Under the pieces are notes generated by a model that saw only the letters and a program-made list of their open reading frames with translations, searched no databases and had not been told where the DNA came from. Positions 10,986-21,385 of a stretch of DNA of 64,000 nucleotides are shown here, one piece after another. Both the position numbers and the translations under genes were made by a program. This DNA comes from Ctenosaura bakeri (taxonomy: Eukaryota > Chordata > Lepidosauria > Squamata > Iguanidae). The stretch lies in the NCBI GenBank assembly GCA_948474755.1, contig CAOLHI010000483.1:1-64000 (forward strand), in the 5' to 3' direction. The stretch's first letter is position 1; each line of letters opens with the position of its first letter.

Positions 10986-11277
10986 CTGTGAAATACTAGT
11001 GAAGAAGAGAGTGTTCTTGAGTGTGTTCCTTATCAGTGAGAAGCCACAACCAGTTCCAATACAGCTGCAATTAACAGGCATAGCTTCAAAGATTGTGGCT
11101 TCTAGGCATGTTTGACCTCCATTCTCCCTCCTTCTCCAGATATTTCAGTATAATTGATTAAAGAAATAAAAATGCTTAACTTATAAAACGCATGAACTGA
11201 AATTGCTTGCTTACACATCCCCCAAATGAAGTCTTGCAAGGTTTCCTGGATTTGATCAAGATGTTGCAAAGTGTGGC

Positions 11278-11500
11278 CGGATGCCCAGTTTATCCTACAG
11301 TTAAACTGTAGGATGCTTATACTACCATGGTTATACTACCATGGTTGCATTCTATGGAATCATGGAGTATGTAGTTCAGTGAATTCTCTGGCTGAGGGTT
11401 TTAAGCACCCCTCTCTAAACTGCAGACACCAGAATTCCACAGGATGAACCCATGGTAGTTAAAGTAGAACTATAGTGCTATGCACTATAGAAAGGGCCGT
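11278..11500. mobile_element. Palindromic MITE (family A), rearranged left arm
   Basis: The right half (CAGAATTCCACAGGATGAACC, AGTTAAAGTAGAACTATAG, AGAAAGGGCC) is typical. The left arm has a local duplication of CTTATACTACCATGGTTATACTACCATGG and a small hairpin CCTACAGTTAAACTGTAGG. Confidence 0.75.
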
Positions 11501-11789
11501 GAATCACTCCATTTGCCTATCTAGCCTTGTATTATCAAAGTGAGAGTGCCTTTCCAATGTTTCAGGCAGAATTCCCTTCTCTACTTAACTGGAGGTGGTA
11601 GGCATTGAACAGGGCATCTTTTTGCATGCAAAACATGCACTGAGCTGTTGAGCAAAAGATCCTTCCTTGTTGGGCTTCGAAACTTTCCTTGACCCTCAAA
11701 AACCTGATGACGCAAGCAATAGTCAAACAATTAGTGTTAGTTTTGCCCATTCATACCTGGTAGCGTCCATGGTACAAGGCACCGAATTT

Positions 11790-11925
11790 GCTGTTGGAGC
11801 TATCCAAAGTTCTGGATCATATCCCACAAATAGATTCAGCACCTTGGACAGCTTCTTTAAAGTTTGGGCTAAACCCAGAATGGACTCACTGCTTCCCTAA
11901 GATGGAAGCCACTTATTGGTTTTGC
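11790..11925 (+). repeat. Unclassified repeat family E, copy 2
   Basis: GATTCAGCACCTTGGACAGC, TCTTTAAAGTTTGGGCTAAA and AATGGACTCACTGC align with the family E blocks at 4590 and 63455. Confidence 0.6.
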
Positions 11926-13650
11926 CACAAAGTTTAGCATGAATTTTGTGCTAAGCTTGTTGAGAATCAGCTCTAGTTTAAAACTGCCATAGCTGTAATC
12001 TTATGTGCACTTAACTGACAGGAAACCCTGCTGAATGCAATGGCATCTATGCAAAGGAAATGTGCCAAGGTTGTGATTTTTATGCTTCATGAATGAAATA
12101 GAAGCCAAAAATCTGCAGAATTCAGAGTCATTTTATTATATAGAGAGATGACTATTACAAAGGCAAGAAACATATATTCTTTATGTACAAGAATAAGAAA
12201 TTGCTTTGGAGGAAATGGGAGCTGAGAAGGGATCAGAACTTTCTGTTTATGTTTGTTTGCTACATGGCTGTTCACATGAGAGTGGAGAACCAGGCACAGA
12301 AAAATCTTGGTTTTGATGATGGAAGTTTGTAATGCACCAGCAGGATCTTACAGTCAGAGATCAAAATATCCTGGGCCAGCCCTGCCCCCAAAGGTACAAC
12401 AGCTTCAAGACTCCTTAGTGAGCCGAGTCTTGTTCTGATAACTCCATCCCCAATGTGCAAATCCGGTAAAACTTCTTAAGATACTTGACCTCTTTTTTCC
12501 CCCTAAGGTTCTACGGAATTGTTTTGTGGGGAGCAACAAACAGCTGCTGTTATTTATAAATGGCCAGAAAAAGTTGGTGGGTGGGCTCAAAAACAGCTGG
12601 AATGAACATGCATGTCTTCAACCAGCACCCTATCTGGAAAAAGCATACCCAGATGTAGAGGATTTGAACCATTGGGTTCCATCAGCCCCATTTCCACTGA
12701 ACATCCTAGAAATGACTTCCTTTTTCCACTCTGTATGAAACTCCCAGAGCTCTGAGGACAAGTTCATGGCTGATCTTACTTCTGGCTAGAGTTGTTCCTG
12801 TCTTTTTTTCTTTTTCTTTTTCTTCCCTTTTTTTTTTTTGGAAAAAAAAAAGATAAATATAAAACGGACATACACCCAAGGCCCTCCTCCTTGTGCTGGA
12901 GACCAGCTGCATGCAACAGATGTGTGGTAGCGTGGTTGGAAGTAAAGTTTGTGTTTCTGGCAAATCCGTTTTCCCTGTGTGCACAAAAGGTCTTTTATGT
13001 CTTGACAGCTCTGGGAAGCAGAAACTTAAGAGGGAAAAGGAAGAGAGGGGGAAGGTGTTTACAGGTGTGTGGGATTGTTCCAGTGTCTTGTCTCACGGGA
13101 CACAGGAAAGGAAGGAGACCCTGACGTCATGAATGGTGGTTCTGCAAACGTTTCTAATAATCTATTCATGAGAAGATGAGGGAAAAGCAGTGAGGGGACG
13201 GACTGAGAAAAACCACAAAGGGACCAACCTGTGGCGGGATAAGGGGAGAGAAAGCTGGGAGATGCCAGAACCTGTTCTCATAAAAAAGAGAACTATGAAT
13301 CACAGGGGGCCTTTGATTGCATTGTTCTAGCACTGAAGATTGGAACAGACCAGCCCTCAGGGATAAGTTGTTGGCTGATAAAGCTATGTGGAATTGAGCC
13401 CATTCAAATATATATGACACATACGGGACGCAAGATAAGCCCAAAGATCGGAAATAGGATGGGTGTTGGTTAGTAACACAGAATATCACAAGAGGCTTGA
13501 GCATGCAACCGGACACCAGTCCCATCAGGATTAACACAGAATTATTTTTTCTGGGAGGGCAGGCATTAGCATCCCAAGTAATTTTCACCTGGCATATTAC
13601 TATGCCTTTTCTGATGTTTCCGGGGCACAATGGTTGAGACCCTGTTGGTG
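11926..13650. other. Single-copy sequence, no gene seen
   Basis: No repeat similarity except a homopyrimidine run at 12801-12840 that pairs with an A-run just after it (T-rich tract, GG, A-rich tract), forming a potential hairpin. A 172-codon minus-strand ORF (13166-13684) shows no recognisable domain. Confidence 0.4.
12800..12851. repeat. Polypyrimidine tract with T/A foldback
   Basis: CTTTTTCTTTTTCTT units lead into a T12 run, GG, and an A10 run. The T and A runs are complementary. Confidence 0.85.
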
Positions 13651-14206
13651 TCTTACTTTCTGATATTTCACAGATGCAAACCACGACAAATGTGGTTAAG
13701 CAACATCAGAGAGTGGTCAAGATGGCAAAAGTTGTTAAAGACAAAAAAATACATAAGCTAGGAGAGACTGCAACAGTTTGATTTTGCCTGAGCTTACTGG
13801 GAAGGGCAAGTTTCCACGCCTTCTTCTTCTCTCTTTCCTGCTGAGTTACTTGAATGCAAACTACTTGTGCACTTTGAACTTAGTTTTTAGCAGTGAAAGT
13901 AAAATGTCCCAGTTCCTCTCTCTTCTCCTTCTACTTTCTCCATTTGTCCTCAGCTTACTTCAATTGCATACTAAGTTCAAAATGCAGGAGAAGTTGCACT
14001 CACTTAACTCAGTGGGGCAGGGACTGAAGAGGAGAGGATGGAATCTTGCCCTTCCCAGTAGACTCAGGCAAAAGCAAACTTCTGCAGCCTCTCCCAGTAT
14101 GGGTGCTCTTCCATATTAATAACTTTTACCATCTTGATCATACTCTTATGTTGCTTGGCCATGTGTCCTGGTTTTCATCTGTGAAATGTTGGAGGGTATG
14201 TATCAC
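13651..14206. mobile_element. Palindromic TIR element (family M), copy 1
   Basis: The right end AAATGTTGGAGGGTATG is the inverted form of ATACCCTCCAACATTT at the left end of 40131-40715. The left end here is diverged. Shared inner blocks include AGTTGTTAAAGACAAAAA (13732), AGCTAGGAGAGACTG, and inverted GTGCAAACTAC/TTTGAACTTAGTTT motifs. There is no transposase. The ORFs it contains are incidental. Confidence 0.6.
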
Positions 14207-15190
14207 TGTTTGGCTTAGTCTATTTGAAAATAAGCATAACAGTGATGATTAGCCTAACCAGACCAAGAAGGGCCCGGGGTGGGGGGAGTGGGGTTGGTTT
14301 CGGCCAACTGAGAGAAACGAAATGTCTGTTTTGAAGTGAAGAACAAATGGATGAGTCCCAAAGGCATGTTGTTTCACGGCCAACTTATTAAATGTCCACC
14401 AGACTGTTGACATCTTCAGTCTAGTCCCTTGGCTGAAACTTCATTCTGCACATTGGTGCATTGACTGTGGTGGGAGTCATCATGCACCCTCCCAGTCATC
14501 GCACGGTCACCGTCTGGTGACATGTTCCAGAGAGTGAGACGGTTATGATTTCTGGACTAGCTGGGGAAGAGAGGCCTAGGGAACCAAAAAATGGCCCCAT
14601 TGTCTGAAGAATATCTCAAGAGTGAGTTCAGCCAAGACTGACGCCTGAATGACACATTTCTCTCTCTCTTTGTTTTCATGATTGTGAGGTCTGGACACTG
14701 TGTGTTTATATGTTAGACTAGGGGACTGTGTATATGTCTCATGAGACATGCACATTTTTACTAATAAGTAGCATTAGGGACATTGTTAAAGGCAGAATAT
14801 TTCAGTTGAATTCTGGGTCAGAATTTTCTTTGCTTTTTCAGAGAAGCAATGCTGTATGACCAGAAATAGCCCAAGGTATTTTGAAGGCATGAGGGAAAAA
14901 TCATACCCTCTTTCACTTTAATTAAGGAGAGGAGAGCTTCTGGAGGCCATACTGGAGTAGGGAACTTCTGAAGAACTGTATTTCATGATTCTGCTGCATT
15001 CACTGTTTCAATGGCAAAACCTCCATCCGTTTCTACTTGTCAACAAGGTATGTGGTGGTCACCCACCTGATTTTTAAGAACTGAGCTCCTGGAAGAAGTG
15101 TGATTTCCCTTAGAAACAAGGTGTGTACCCATGTGTATCTTGATTACAAGATAGAAGGAATAATTTTTGCTTATATTTAAAGAGGAAATT
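14207..15190. other. Single-copy sequence, no gene seen
   Basis: A G-rich run lies at 14272-14295. No repeat similarity or coding signal recognised. Confidence 0.4.
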
Positions 15191-15339
15191 TGGTATCTGA
15201 TCCTTTAGCCACTAGTGCCAAATTTGCTGTTAAGGTGACAAAATGTGGCCCTTTTAGACAATGGTGCTTTCCCTTTCACCCATCCAAACTGAAGCCAATC
15301 ATGTTGTTTGGCAGACGTCCAGCAATGCTTCTTCCTATC

Positions 15340-15790
15340 CTTGCCAGCGAACAATGGGTTCTGCCAGATTGGTCTAAAGAAGGCTGGGTTCTTGCAATAT
15401 AGTTCCTTGGTTTTTGTGGAGTTTTGCTATTGTTGTTGTTGTTATTATTATTATTTATTTGTATTATTTCGAAACATTTCTATACATGCCCCCAACAAGC
15501 TGCGTACTCTTTTTACCGACCTGCGAAAGGATGGAAGGCTGAGTCAACCTTGGAGCCCGGCAGGATCGAACTCACAACCTTGTGGCTTGCAGTACTGGCA
15601 TTTAACCACTGCGCCACCAGGGCTCCTGTTGCTGTTGCTCTTGTCTCCACATCAACTCACTCCATTCTTTTTTGGGCCTGTTCGTAGTGATTTGTTGCAT
15701 CTGCATTAGGGCTCTTCCAAAGATTTTTTTTTTTTAAACTGGGGTATGGTTTATATGAACATTAAGAAAATAAAAATAATGACCACAGAT
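15340..15790 (+). repeat. Unclassified ~500-bp repeat (family F), copy 1, split by a SINE
   Basis: CCAGATTGGTCTAAAGAAGG, the Sauria SINE, then CTCCACATCAACTCACTCCATTC and ATTAGGGCTCTTCCAAAG align with 53195-53350, and less well with 61235-61350. A matching downstream half is at 18535-18840, 53400-53670 and 61530-61660. Confidence 0.65.
15429..15628 (-). mobile_element. Sauria-type tRNA SINE
   Basis: On the minus strand it begins CAGGAGCCCTGGTGGCGCAG. Box A is TGGCGCAGTGG (plus-strand 15606-15616) and box B is GAGTTCGATCC (15563-15573), both near-perfect polymerase III signals. The body continues CAGGTCGGTAAAAAGAGTAC and GCTTGTTGGGGGC, and the tail is (AAT/CAA)n. It differs from the other SINE family here. 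It sits within family F, where the 53 kb copy is uninterrupted. Confidence 0.88.
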
Positions 15791-15971
15791 GATTTGCATA
15801 ACTTTGAATTAGACAATGAAGACATTGAAATCTCTGGACAGTGAGCCTGTAGTGTAAAGATATATTATCTAATATATAAATGTCAAAGTTTGTGAATTTG
15901 TGAGTTCTGTCTGTGTCAGGCAGGCAAAGACCTCATATGATTGGCTGAATCAGGCAAGAAGACCTCATACG

Positions 15972-16065
15972 CTTGGCTGCCTGTGAAGATTCTATGGAAT
16001 CCTGCAGCAGGCAGTTTAGGGAGGGGACTTTAGAATTCTTATCCAGAAAGCTCTTGGGCCTCAGG
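15972..16065. repeat. Partial palindromic MITE (family A)
   Basis: TTCTATGGAATCCTGCAG, AGTTTAGGGAGGGGAC and AGAATTCTTATCCAGAAAGC form the left half of family A. The right half is missing. Confidence 0.55.
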
Positions 16066-16462
16066 CCGGTTGCTATGGAGATGAGGCCTAGCAGCAAAGA
16101 GGAGGGCAGTGTATTCCCTCAGGAAACCAACCTCTGTATGTTAAAACCTCTGAATACACATTACATTGGGGAATATGGGGAAAAGTTACAGGTAGTGCGC
16201 AGGGGAGTTTGCGGAATTAGAGACACAGGAGCTCAAATCTATGTATTTCAACCACATCCAGTTCCCAAGATAAGGTAATTCCTAAGGTATTTCTAACAAG
16301 TATTACCTATGAGAAAATAAAATCCAGAACAACGCCAGGTAAATATGCTAATTAATTACTAAAGTTAGGATTGTCCATACCATTGTACTTCCCATTTCTA
16401 TGTATGGTTGTGAAAACTGTACAGTGAGGAAAACTGATAGGAAGAAAAACACATCTGAAATG

Positions 16463-17057
16463 TGTTGGAAATTAAAGTTTCCCAGGTTGTTAGCCCTGTT
16501 GGGAAATTCTGTGGAAGCTAAAACTGTAAGGATTCAACCTCCTTTTAGCAGAGTAGCAGAAAAAGCATGTCTAAATTTGTGTAGGGCTTTTCTGATCTCA
16601 AACTGACTGAAGAAACAAAACAAATGCAGGCAACTTCAGGTTACAAACTTAGAAAAGTTTACTAATGGCTTCTATATTTACATATGTATTGGGGAGCCTA
16701 CATCCTAACTAGCTAATGAATAGTAGTATTTTCTTTCTTAACTCACCATCTTCTGATGGAGATGCGAAGTATGGTCGGAGAGGAGGAAGAGGAAGCAAAA
16801 ATGGAGGAGAAGAGAAATCAAGAGAGATTTGAGAAGGGATCTCTTTCTTTTGTAAGACTGATGACCCAAGCAACTGTCCTGAGTCACGTGATCTGATCAC
16901 CTGAACACCAAAGGTATTTATGATCAAGCAATTAAATGACAGAAAGGCAAATGGTGGAGCTTTGGCATGCAAAAGGGAAAGGAAGCCCTATGCTAGTTGT
17001 GCCCACTTGCTGTAAGAACAAGATGGGGGGAGAGAGAATGCTGGAATTTTTCCAACA
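16463..17057 (-). mobile_element. Solo LTR (family LTR-5), minus orientation
   Basis: The 595-bp element starts TGTTGGAAATTAAAG and ends TTTTTCCAACA (TG...CA). It is flanked by a perfect 5-bp duplication AAATG at 16458-16462 and 17058-17062, within BovB. It is the reverse complement of 38015-38603. The TATA region is mutated (CTTACAAAAG on the minus strand). With no internal gag/pol, it is the product of LTR-LTR recombination. A 5-bp duplication fits Ty3/Gypsy or class III ERV; I cannot choose. Confidence 0.93.
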
Positions 17058-17097
17058 AAATGTTGTATTGAAGAAGAGCTCTACAGATACCCTAGAC

Positions 17098-18201
17098 CAG
17101 TGGTTCTCAACCTTCCTAATGCCATGACCCTTTAATACAGTTCCTCATGTTGTGGTGACCCACAACCATAAAATTATTTATTATTTACAATGCCTCCCCC
17201 CCGCTCCGGCAAAGGCCGTCTCGCCAGCCAGGAACAGGGGGGACGGGCAGGGAGAGAAAGAGGAGCCGCGCATCTACCCCGGGAAAAAACTCCGAGACCC
17301 CCCCGGGCTCTGCTTCTGCTTCGATCTTGTTTCTGCTGTGGGGGGCAATGTGGGAAAAGTTTCCAGAGTGTCGACCCTGGCTGGGGGGGAGGAATCCCAG
17401 CACCTTTGTCTTTTGCACCGGGCACAGCTTGCCTCCCCGGAAAAGCACCGCCTTGCGGCCCCCCGGCTCTTCTACAGCACCCCTCTCTGTGGCAAGTGGG
17501 GCAGGGGCTGTGGTGAGGAGGGGGCCTGCCTCCCGTGCTGCCGCCGTCCCCCCAAGCTGGTCCATCAGACAGGAGGTTCTCCCAGTAGCGGAGAAGGGAA
17601 GCAATTTCAGTCCCTTCTGAACAGGGGGCAGGAGGACACGGGTGCGTGGCTCGAGCTTGTGCACCACCACTTCTGGGCCTTTTCCGCACGTTACCTTATC
17701 GCAGAGGTGGGAGGTGCCGTTCGCGCAAGCAGGTTCTTGCGCGAGGCGCTCTCTTCGCTGCTCCTTCATCCCGCAGCTGGCTTCCTGGTTGCGCAACCGC
17801 CCCTTCCTTCCTTCCCCAGTGCAGCCTACAGCTCCCAGGCTGCACTGTGGAAGGAAGGGGTGGGGTGGTTGCGTGACCAGGAAGCCAGCTGCGGGACGAA
17901 GGAGCAGTGAAGAGAGCGCCTCGCGCAAGAACCTGCTTGCGCGAACAGCACCCCCCACCTCCACGATAAGGTAACATGCGGAAAAGGCCCAGGAGTGCTG
18001 GTGTGCAAGCGCGAGACAGGCGCTCCCACCAAAGGGGGCAGGAGGACATGAGCGCGTGGCTCACGCTTGCGCACCACCACCGAGGAGAGAATGGAGCCTA
18101 AAACCATTGGAAATACGTATTTTCTGATGGTCTTAGGTGACCCCTGTGAAAGGGTCGTTCGACCCCCAAAGGGGTCGTGACCCACAGGTTGAGAACTGCT
18201 G
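17098..18201 (-). mobile_element. SPIN-like hAT transposon, large non-autonomous form
   Basis: The ends CAGTGGTTCTCAACCTTCC and CAGGTTGAGAACTGCTG match SPIN (Space Invader) hAT termini. Subterminal landmarks are also SPIN-like: GTGGTGACCCACAACCATAA on the left, GGTCGTTCGACCCCCAAAGG on the right, and a hairpin CCTAAAACC...GGTCTTAGG at 18097-18136. The 8-bp duplication is CCCTAGAC/CCCTAGTC (17090-17097, 18202-18209; 7/8). The inside is strongly GC-rich, shared in inverted orientation with 55634-56415, and contains a palindromic insert at 17674-17991. No transposase is seen. SPIN is known for horizontal transfer among tetrapods. Confidence 0.95.
17674..17991. mobile_element. Near-perfect 318-bp palindrome (MITE/foldback) inside SPIN
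   Basis: The ends TGGGCCTTTTCCGCA and TGCGGAAAAGGCCCA are exact inverses. The arms stay paired through GCGCAAGCAGGTTCTTGCGC and CCTTCCTTCC to a centre at about 17832 (CAGTGCAGCC...GGCTGCACTG). The corresponding point of the other SPIN copy (near 55845) has no such insert, so it entered this copy or its lineage separately. Family unknown. Confidence 0.85.
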
Positions 18202-18534
18202 CCCTAGTCTGCTAGAAAGACAAATGAATAGGTCCTACAGCAAATCAAACTCAAATGCTCTCAAGAAGCCAAGATGATTAAACTGAGACCTTTATACTTT
18301 GGCCCTATCATGAAAAGACATAATTCACTAGAAAAGACAATAATGCTTGGTAACGTAGAATGCAGTAGGAAAAGAGAAAAACCACATCACACATGGATAG
18401 ACTCCATCAAGGAAACCACAGCCCTGAGTCTGCAAGACCTGAGCAGGGCTGTTGATGATAGAGTGACTTGCAGGTTTCTCTGCCGTAGAGTAAGCATAAG
18501 TGAAGGTCAGTTTGGCTGCAGTTAACAACAATGG

Positions 18535-18840
18535 TTTGCTGAAGTGGCCCTACGGCTTTAAAGGCAAATTTTCTCTTCACTGAAATATTTTTTTCCTTCC
18601 AGTTATAGTGCAAAAGAGCTATTTCTGACTGATGCCTTATAATTTTGATGGACTATAGTCTTATAATTCTGGGGGAAAAAATGTAAAAGGGAAAGAAAGA
18701 AGGAGAAGATATGGATTTTTTTTTTTGCTCTGATGTTAAAGAAATATGCCTGAGGGTGAAAATAAAATGTTGCTGCTGGTGCTGCAAATTGCCACAAAAT
18801 AGTTTGGAACCACAGAAACTTCATGTAGATAGTTTAAACC
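18535..18840 (+). repeat. Family F repeat, downstream half
   Basis: CAAATTTTCTCTTCACTGAAAT, GCAAAAGAGC, AAATAAAATGTTGCTGCTGG and AATTGCCACAAAATAGTTTGG align in order with 53405-53650 and 61540-61650. It begins right after the BovB tail. Confidence 0.6.
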
Positions 18841-19917
18841 ACCATCAGAAACTACAGCAATAAATACCACAGTCTCCCAACACATCTATCCTTCCTGGAG
18901 GAGCCCGAAAATAATGGCATCACATTACAGAACTAAAGATTTCTTGCTATTCTACTGCCTGGTGGTGCCGGCCTCGTTCTGCCTCATAGCAGGAGCCAAC
19001 TGTGAAGTCCTAGGAGACAGAAAAGTTCTTTTTGGCATGACAGATTCCAGAATCTCCAAACCAGTATAGCCACAGTGTTGGTCAAACCTCCTTTAGAAAA
19101 TGACACAGCATTGAAAGCTGGCTGGCTATTCTTTAGTTACCAGGAAAAGGCATGGCTAGTAGACTTTTCATTTTTAATGACCTCCTGTGGCCTGCAAGAA
19201 GCGGCGCTGATGACAACTGCAATTTAAGGCTCTTCCCAATGTGGCGTCTGGTCTCCGGAGGACAGCGCAAACCACTTGGATCTGGACTTAGAGTTTCATT
19301 TACAGACAGCAGAACCCCTGGCATGCTCAAATCTGGGCTGGCTAAGCAGTTTGAAGTTACGGAGAGCAGATTCCCTGGGGCAGCTGCTAATTAGCGGCTC
19401 TTCAACAATTGATGAGCTGCTAATTGCTGTTCATCTCAGGGTGAAATCTGGAGGTTTATTGTGAGGCTTTCTGTAAGGTCCAGCGAGTGTGCGGTGACTG
19501 CTTCCTCTGTTTGTGGCATTCAGATTTTCCCAATAGTCTTTGGAACAAAATGATGTAGTAGAACCAACACTTGAAGGGCTGAAAAGCTATTGCTTACTTG
19601 GCAATAGCAATGAATGACTGGGAAGCCACCAGAATAAGTCCTCCCCATGGCCAGAGGAAAAGTTATTTTGTCAAACTACAACTCTCAGTATTCCTTCAGT
19701 GAGAATGGCCCATGGAGACTATGCTGATGTTTTCAAGTATAATTTCTCAGTTCCTTATTATTGGTCATAAGACTTTCGGGACTTAAAGTCCAAAGCAACT
19801 GGAAATTCAAAGGTCCCCACTTTTGATTTACTTGCAAGTTTTTATGGGGGTGCAAGAAATATTGATCCCTACTGTCAGTCCTTGGTTTGAAACCTGTGGC
19901 CCAACATAAGAAGCCAT

Positions 19918-19921
<4 letters not shown>
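18841..19921. other. Single-copy sequence; candidate conserved regulatory element at about 19190-19490
   Basis: No repeat similarity. The part around 19375-19435 has repeated homeodomain-type cores (GCTAATTAGC, CAATTGATGAG, CTGCTAATTGCTG) and balanced composition, unlike the surrounding repeats. This suggests, but does not show, a conserved non-coding element. ORFs here lack recognisable domains. Confidence 0.35.
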
Positions 19922-19922
<1 letters not shown>

Positions 19923-19953
<31 letters not shown>

Positions 19954-20007
19954 ATGTGTGCTTATCTATCTACTATCTATCTACCTATCTATCTACCTAT
20001 CTATCTA
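19923..20007. repeat. Compound microsatellite (TG)n then (CTAT)n
   Basis: About 16 TG units (19923-19951), then imperfect CTAT/CTAC units (19962-20007). Confidence 0.95.
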
Positions 20008-20509
20008 TTTGCATTTTTAACATACATTTTTAGCATACTTCAGATTGAGGAAAGGAGAAAGAGGCTTTTGTATTTGAAAGTGGGTACACAGAAGTGAGCA
20101 AGAACAAGTATAGCTACTCTGCTTTGTGCAGATTCCTGCCCTTTGATGAATGTTTTCTGCTAATCCACCATGGTAGCCAGCAGGCGTTCATACCCTTGCA
20201 TTTCAAGCTTGTCAGTTCCACTGCTGTTGCAAATTTTCAAAAAGCTTGACAACCTTTGATGTGTTTGTCCTCAAGGCCACCTTGGGTAGAAAACAGTTAA
20301 GATCCCAGTTTTACAGAGGGAGAGTGCTAAAGAGGCCATGCAACTGTACATGGTTGACCTAGATTTGAACCCAGGCTGCTGGTCCAAAACATCTTCTAGC
20401 AATGCCATATTCTTCCCCAAATTATTCTATGGATGCAGACCTTGGAAAAGGGAGTTTGGGGGACTATTCCTCCCAGAATCCCCCAAGTAGGCTGGGGGAT
20501 TGTCAGAGT
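20008..20509. other. Single-copy sequence, no gene seen
   Basis: No repeat similarity or coding signal recognised. Confidence 0.4.
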
Positions 20510-20673
20510 CAGTGGCATATCTAGCATAAACAGAGCTAGGGCAAGTGTGGAAGTTGTGTCCCTTCCTTCTTACCGCTACACCCCCCTATCCCTACATGCA
20601 CAGCTTTTTGAGCCCCCCTGGCACTGGCACCCAGGGCACATACCCTACTTGCCCCATCCTAGATGCACCTCTG
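20510..20673. repeat. hAT-like TIR element relic
   Basis: The ends CAGTGGCATATCTAG and CCTAGATGCACCTCTG are inverted relatives of each other and of the ends of 60414-60804. No clear target duplication remains. Confidence 0.55.
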
Positions 20674-21385
20674 CTGGGAATGGTAGACCTCAAAAGTAAC
20701 CTTTCTGAGCTCTGTGTAGTCTGTAGTGGCAAGGAGAAGAACAAAAGGTCAGGGCCTGTGCTGAGTTAGGACTTCGGAATAGCAGAGATGCTGCTGACTC
20801 AGGACAGAGAGGACTCACTATCAGCTTCCACAGACACACGCTTGACCAAAGCTGCCTTGGAGTCTGAATTGGCTTTTTCCTGCTCTCTGCCGATTGTCAC
20901 TGGGAGCTTTGATTCTGTTTAATGAGGCTGAAGTGGAGTGCTAAGGGGGAAGGGGACTCTCAAAAGGAATCACATCAAACAGATTCACTTTTCAAATCAA
21001 GCTGCTGAAATGTTTGCTTATTCAGCAGAATTGGTCCCTGCCCCTTTCCTACTGCCCCAAACATCATTTTTGTGAGAAAGCATCAATCGGACAGCACTTT
21101 TTTTTTTTTTTTTTCAAATTTGCTTTGCTAAAAGAAGATAATCAGTGCCCCAACCCTAGCCCTCCTCATTTTCCTAAAATGGCTGTACATAGATGCAGAA
21201 CAGGAAGGCTGTTATCCTAGGAAGTGCATTTTGAAAAGAACAGAAATTAAAAGGCACCTGGATTAATTTAACCAGCTATTGCAAGTTGTTTTTGGAGGGC
21301 ACAATTCCTACACTGACTGACCTTCTCTGCAATTCTTTTATATTTCAGAAGATTTTGTCCATGTGTTTACAGTAGAGCTTGAGGA
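20674..21385. other. Single-copy sequence, no gene seen
   Basis: A T-run lies at 21098-21115. The part at 20770-20950 (TTGACCAAAGCTGCC, TTGATTCTGTTTAATGAGGC) is repeat-free and could be conserved. No exon is recognised. Confidence 0.35.

Larger units (their letters stand above)
16345..18531 (+). mobile_element. BovB (RTE) LINE, 3' part, split by a solo LTR and a SPIN element
   Basis: The LINE is in three pieces: 16345-16462, 17058-17097 and 18202-18531. Joined conceptually, they align along 39585-40030 (YGCEN.TV.K block, then RLRPLYFGPIMKRHNSLEKT, then IDSIKETTALSLQDLSRAVD). It ends in the BovB tail CAGTTAACAACAAT. It is 5'-truncated and non-functional. The splits show that it predates the LTR and SPIN insertions. 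Confidence 0.92.

Noticed and set aside
13166..13684. A 172-codon minus-strand ORF
   Set aside because: No domain or family resemblance. Length is within chance expectation for 64 kb in six frames.
17152..17964. Long ORFs (about 250-260 codons) on both strands
   Set aside because: They lie in the GC-rich SPIN cargo and the palindrome, several frames are open at once, and no domain is recognised. Treated as composition artefacts.
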